DNA of 8,860 bases from Thermoplasmatota archaeon (GTDB lineage: Archaea; Thermoplasmatota; Thermoplasmata; Thermoplasmatales; Thermoplasmataceae), in the NCBI GenBank assembly GCA_023379345.1, contig JAMCUV010000019.1:1-8860 (forward strand), given 5' to 3'. The translations under genes were made by a program, and so were the position numbers. Shown piece by piece: positions 6,360-8,860 of this stretch (its first letter is position 1; every line of letters starts with the position of its first letter). A model generated the notes under the pieces. The model was not told the DNA's origin. It was given only the letters and a program-made list of their open reading frames with translations, and did no database searches.

Positions 6360-7604
6360 GTTTCCCACAAACTTTCCATTTCTGTCACCCACAAATTCAT
6401 TTCTCTCAAGGATTACTTCGCCATGCATCACAACGCTGTGGGGGAACACTGCCTGGAAACCGTTAAAGGGTGAAATTGGGGTCTTGGAATGAAGGCGGTC
6501 CTGGTTCACCCTTGTGCCTTCGCTGAATCTCACGGCCATGAAGTCCGCAAAATAGCCCAGCTGTATCATGCCCTTCCTGATGCCCATGGCAGCAGCAGGA
6601 TTGGCAATTGCAGTTCTGTAAACCAGGTTGAACGGGATGGTCTTGTTTGCAACAAGGGCAAGCATGAGCGGAATCCTGGTCTCAACTCCTATGATGCCTG
6701 CAGAAGCCTGGAAGAACTCTTCCTTCTCATGCTCTGTGTGGGGCGCGTGATCCGAGGAAAGAATGTCAAAACTTCCCCTGAAATAGCTATCCATGAGCTT
6801 ACGCTGCGTATCCCTTGATCTCAGCGGTGGATTGACCTTGCCCCAGCTTCCCAGCTCCATCTCATTGTTGAGAAGGATGTGATGGGGCGTGACTTCTGCC
6901 ATGGCCTTGCCCTTCAGCTTTGGAAGGCTTTCAGGTGTGCTTATATGCGCCATGATCTTCTTCTTCAGCGGCAGTCTGGAAATCACCTCTGCAGATGTCA
7001 ACTCACACTGCTCAGGCCTGGCCCGGTCATGATCCATCAATGAATGTTCCTCAGGGATGAAATTGGCTTTCAGGCAGGCCGCGTCTTCCCCGTGGAACAC
7101 CACAGGTACATTCATGGAATCCAGGATCTTAAGGTCATTGTCAGAAACCTGCTCCACTGCAGTGGAATTTGTGCTTCCCCCAAGGAATATCTTTATGCCA
7201 CTGCTACTGGGGCTTAGTAGATCGGCGTTCTTGCCGTTGTAAAGGGAATACAGACCGAAATCGCAGTATGATCTGGATGATACGGATGACAGCTTGTCCT
7301 GGAAAACAGAATAGTCAGAAACGGGAACAAGGTTATTGGGCATATCATAAACTGTAGTGGTCCCACCATAGACGGCTGAGAGGCTGCCGGTGCTGAAATC
7401 TTCCTTGTCTGTTTCCCCAGGGTCCCTGAAATGCACGTGTATGTCAGTTCCTGCCGGAATAACTGCCCCTTCCAGCTTTGTGACAGGCGCCCCCGTGATA
7501 GCTTTTCCTATGTGTGATATAACCCCATCACTGACGGCAACCTCAAGTTCTCTGAACTCATCCCGGAAGTAGAATCTGCCAGAATATATTGCATCATACG
7601 ACAT
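6351..7604 (-). CDS. pyrC: Dihydroorotase, class I
   Basis: This 417-residue cytoplasmic amidohydrolase cyclises N-carbamoyl-L-aspartate to dihydroorotate in de novo pyrimidine synthesis. The length is typical of class I. All key motifs are visible: metal-binding DIHVHFRDPG (His56, His58); the lysine expected to be carboxylated, Lys138, in GIKIFLGGST; FHGED (His171); AHIST (His220); EVTPHHILL (His241/242); KVNPPLR; and SSDHAPHT with catalytic Asp285. GIIGVETRIPLML and the C-terminal KTPISPFNGF stretch also fit the family. The closely related allantoinase/dihydropyrimidinase families are less likely because the HFRDPG and KVNPPLR motifs are dihydroorotase-like. The ATG directly abuts the queE stop, and a strong Shine-Dalgarno lies in the end of queE, so translation is probably coupled. 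It converges on the HAD gene with a 9-base overlap. Confidence 0.95.
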   Translation of the reverse strand: MSYDAIYSGRFYFRDEFRELEVAVSDGVISHIGKAITGAPVTKLEGAVIPAGTDIHVHFRDPGETDKEDFSTGSLSAVYGGTTTVYDMPNNLVPVSDYSVFQDKLSSVSSRSYCDFGLYSLYNGKNADLLSPSSSGIKIFLGGSTNSTAVEQVSDNDLKILDSMNVPVVFHGEDAACLKANFIPEEHSLMDHDRARPEQCELTSAEVISRLPLKKKIMAHISTPESLPKLKGKAMAEVTPHHILLNNEMELGSWGKVNPPLRSRDTQRKLMDSYFRGSFDILSSDHAPHTEHEKEEFFQASAGIIGVETRIPLMLALVANKTIPFNLVYRTAIANPAAAMGIRKGMIQLGYFADFMAVRFSEGTRVNQDRLHSKTPISPFNGFQAVFPHSVVMHGEVILERNEFVGDRNGKFVGNLK

Positions 7605-8246
7605 TCATACACCTCTTCTTTCTCCCCATATGATCTTGTGAAGCTGCGGAAGTACCCTGACATTAAGGCCCTGTTTCAACACAGACTCTGCCAGCCATTT
7701 GATATCCGTCCCCCATGCCGGCTGGAAAACAGCTTCGCATCTCAAATGGTGTTTCAAAAGAAAATCAGTTGCGAATGCATAATCATTTTCATCTGCTATT
7801 ACGAACTTTATGTAATCTGACTTTCTCAGGAGTTCAAGATTACCCAGCCTCAGGCTCTTCTCTTCTCCTGATGATGGAGTCTTCACATCCATGTCTATGG
7901 CAACGTTTTCAATTTTTGTGTATTCATCAACAGGAAGAGACCCACTTGTTTCTATGAGCACTTTTTTTCCTGCCCTTGTAACAGCCCTTACAAATTCAGG
8001 GGCTTCCCTCTGGAGAAGTGGCTCTCCTCCCGTGAGGCATATCCATTCCTCGCCAGCACCAGATGCAGTATCAACCAGTTCCTGAAGCGGTATTTCCTTT
8101 CCGCCGGTGAATGTGTATGTGGAATCACACCATTTGCATCTCAGGTTGCACCTGTTTGTTCTTATGAATATCATGGGAATGCCCATGAGAAGCCCTTCTC
8201 CCTGTATGCTGTGAAATATCTCCGTTATTAGCAATTTCCTGTGCAT
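7605..8246 (-). CDS. queE: 7-carboxy-7-deazaguanine synthase (radical SAM, QueE)
   Basis: QueE converts 6-carboxytetrahydropterin to 7-carboxy-7-deazaguanine, on the way to preQ0 and, in archaea, to archaeosine at tRNA position 15. With this start the protein has 213 residues. EIFHSIQGEG at the N-terminus is the family hallmark, followed by a canonical radical-SAM CX3CX2C cluster motif (Cys33, Cys37, Cys40; CNLRCKWCD), TGGEPLL at 72-78 for SAM binding, and an ETSG motif near 108. The start is uncertain. ATG 8246 is preceded directly by GGATGTGAT, which resembles the GGAGGTGAT Shine-Dalgarno, and gives the expected short N-terminus. ATG 8273 adds nine residues (222 aa). A TTG at 8234 would fit a leaderless transcript from a TATA-like box at 8257-8265. 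The gene forms an operon with pyrC (TGA directly followed by ATG). Confidence 0.93.
   Translation of the reverse strand: MHRKLLITEIFHSIQGEGLLMGIPMIFIRTNRCNLRCKWCDSTYTFTGGKEIPLQELVDTASGAGEEWICLTGGEPLLQREAPEFVRAVTRAGKKVLIETSGSLPVDEYTKIENVAIDMDVKTPSSGEEKSLRLGNLELLRKSDYIKFVIADENDYAFATDFLLKHHLRCEAVFQPAWGTDIKWLAESVLKQGLNVRVLPQLHKIIWGERRGV
7610..7615 (-). promoter_or_regulatory. Strong Shine-Dalgarno for pyrC
   Basis: On the minus strand GAGGTG lies 5 bases before the pyrC ATG, inside the last queE codons. It matches the archaeal anti-Shine-Dalgarno well and supports both the pyrC start and translation of pyrC from a queE-pyrC mRNA. The first genes of transcripts in this window mostly lack such a site. 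Confidence 0.7.
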
Positions 8247-8256
8247 ATCACATCCA

Positions 8257-8265
8257 GATATATAC
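8257..8265 (-). promoter_or_regulatory. TATA-like box near the queE start
   Basis: On the minus strand this reads GTATATATC. It is only about 15 bases before ATG 8246, so transcription about 26 bases downstream would begin near 8235, inside the favoured ORF and next to an in-frame TTG at 8234. Either the box is not used or the true queE start is shorter than annotated. Confidence 0.3.
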
Positions 8266-8326
8266 TTCCACATTTCCGTGCAGAACTAAGATACCAGGCG
8301 TGACAGCCAGAGACCCGAAAGAAACC

Positions 8327-8423
8327 AATTGTTTTTAGGCAAATATCCCACGGGCGGTTCTCATATGGATTCCAGCGGTAATGGGAAGCGGAAATAATTG
8401 TTAAAAATTTAGCAGAAACAATT
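8327..8423. repeat. Three AATTGTT/AACAATT words between queE and the second HTH/ACT gene
   Basis: AATTGTT occurs at 8327-8333 and 8396-8402, with its complement AACAATT at 8417-8423. The last two form a perfect 7-base inverted repeat with a 14-base spacer, about 60 bases upstream of the TATA-like box at 8479. In this AT-rich gap (8274-8505) chance is a real possibility. I see no RNA gene or other ORF that I would support in this gap. Confidence 0.25.
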
Positions 8424-8478
8424 CGCTGTGCATATGGCATTACTATTATTGGCAGTTCTGAAGAATGATTAACAAAAA

Positions 8479-8485
8479 TTATATG
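8479..8485 (+). promoter_or_regulatory. TATA-like box for the second HTH/ACT gene (leaderless)
   Basis: TTATATG, preceded by ACAAAAA, lies about 24 bases before the ATG at 8506. No Shine-Dalgarno precedes that ATG, so the transcript is probably leaderless. Confidence 0.5.
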
Positions 8486-8505
8486 ATCATTACAATCCCC
8501 ATAGT

Positions 8506-8860
8506 ATGGCTCAACCGAGAAAGGGGAGAGGTACAGTGGAGGCAACTGTGAGACAGTTCCTGAAGCTAAGACCTGAAACATATTCATTCCTGAAGGACAG
8601 GATCATAAACATAAGCAAACTGGCAGAAGAAATCAGGGAGAAATACCCTGACCTCAGTCCTGCAAGCATAAGGTATTCACTGAACAAGATAATGGAAGAA
8701 TCCAGCAGAAGAAAAGCGGATTTCACGTATGTCGAGGATCTGCTGATGCAGAGCAAGGTTACACTCCAGGACAAGATCACTGTACTTACGTCCCAGAAGA
8801 CCCTCAATGTCAGCTACATATCAGCCACATATCTCACAGATTCCGTGGTATACATAGTGG
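8506..8860 (+). CDS. Second HTH/ACT-family protein, 3'-truncated by window edge
   Basis: The frame is open from ATG 8506 to the window end, giving 118 residues with no stop. It begins with a basic tail (MAQPRKGRG), then a helical region (VRQFLKLRP...IINISKLAEEI...ASIRYSLNKI) that aligns without gaps, offset by 4, with residues 11-58 of the protein encoded at 2607-3251: 11 identities in 48 positions (including VR, L, P, IN, S, A, I) plus many conservative changes. The next part also matches: F..V..L, then ITVL (residues 91-94) at the start of the first ACT-like region. It is therefore a homologue, and the missing C-terminus should hold the ACT-like regions. The likely role is DNA-binding regulation in response to a small molecule; this is inference. 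It is divergent from queE, with 259 bases between start codons. Confidence 0.8.
   Translation, partial: MAQPRKGRGTVEATVRQFLKLRPETYSFLKDRIINISKLAEEIREKYPDLSPASIRYSLNKIMEESSRRKADFTYVEDLLMQSKVTLQDKITVLTSQKTLNVSYISATYLTDSVVYIV

Noticed and set aside
8274..8505. Possible preQ-type riboswitch or small RNA upstream of queE
   Set aside because: I found no convincing stem-loop or pseudoknot pattern, and preQ1 riboswitches are known from bacteria rather than archaea.
8228..8587. 119-residue minus-strand ORF spanning the queE upstream gap
   Set aside because: It crosses the promoters on both sides and overlaps the start of queE and of the 8506 gene in other frames; its composition is not protein-like.
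8511..8807. 98-residue minus-strand ORF at the right edge
   Set aside because: It is the antisense shadow of the partial HTH/ACT gene at 8506, which has clear homology support.

Overview
The window looks archaeal, most probably from a Thermoplasmatales-type (cell-wall-less, thermoacidophilic) euryarchaeon. The evidence is an archaeal RNase P protein (Rnp4/Rpp21), a QueE of the archaeosine route, a phosphoglycolate phosphatase resembling the Thermoplasma acidophilum TA0175 type, heavy use of AGG and ATA codons, and TATA-like boxes placed about 25 bases before start codons that lack a Shine-Dalgarno (leaderless transcription). The taxonomic call is inference; the archaeal call is firm. There are nine protein genes, two of them cut by the window edges. 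I see no rRNA, tRNA, CRISPR array or insertion sequence.

Layout. 1-2601 (+): the 3' part of a large MMPL/RND-type membrane transporter with a sequon-rich ectodomain. 2607-3251 (-): a protein with an HTH-like N-terminus and two ACT-like regions, convergent with the transporter. 3252-3355: a divergent promoter region with two near-identical 17-base direct repeats, each beside or over a TATA-like box. 3356-4927 (+): an APC-superfamily amino-acid permease. 5137-5364 (+): a small unknown protein. 5354-5662 (-): RNase P component 4. 5691-6359 (+): HAD phosphatase of the archaeal phosphoglycolate phosphatase type. 6351-7604 (-): dihydroorotase. 7605-8246 (-): QueE, forming a TGA/ATG-abutting operon with dihydroorotase. 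8506-end (+): the 5' part of a second protein homologous to the HTH/ACT protein at 2607-3251.

How the genes work together. The most suggestive unit is the divergent HTH/ACT gene and APC permease with shared repeats. ACT domains commonly bind amino acids, so a local amino-acid-responsive regulator of an amino-acid transporter is a reasonable hypothesis. A second copy of the same family lies about 5.3 kb downstream, next to queE-pyrC. The remaining genes are housekeeping functions (RNA maturation, tRNA modification, pyrimidine synthesis, metabolite repair) packed very tightly: convergent neighbours overlap by 9-11 bases or are separated by 5. The internal operon gene pyrC has a strong Shine-Dalgarno, while first genes mostly have none.
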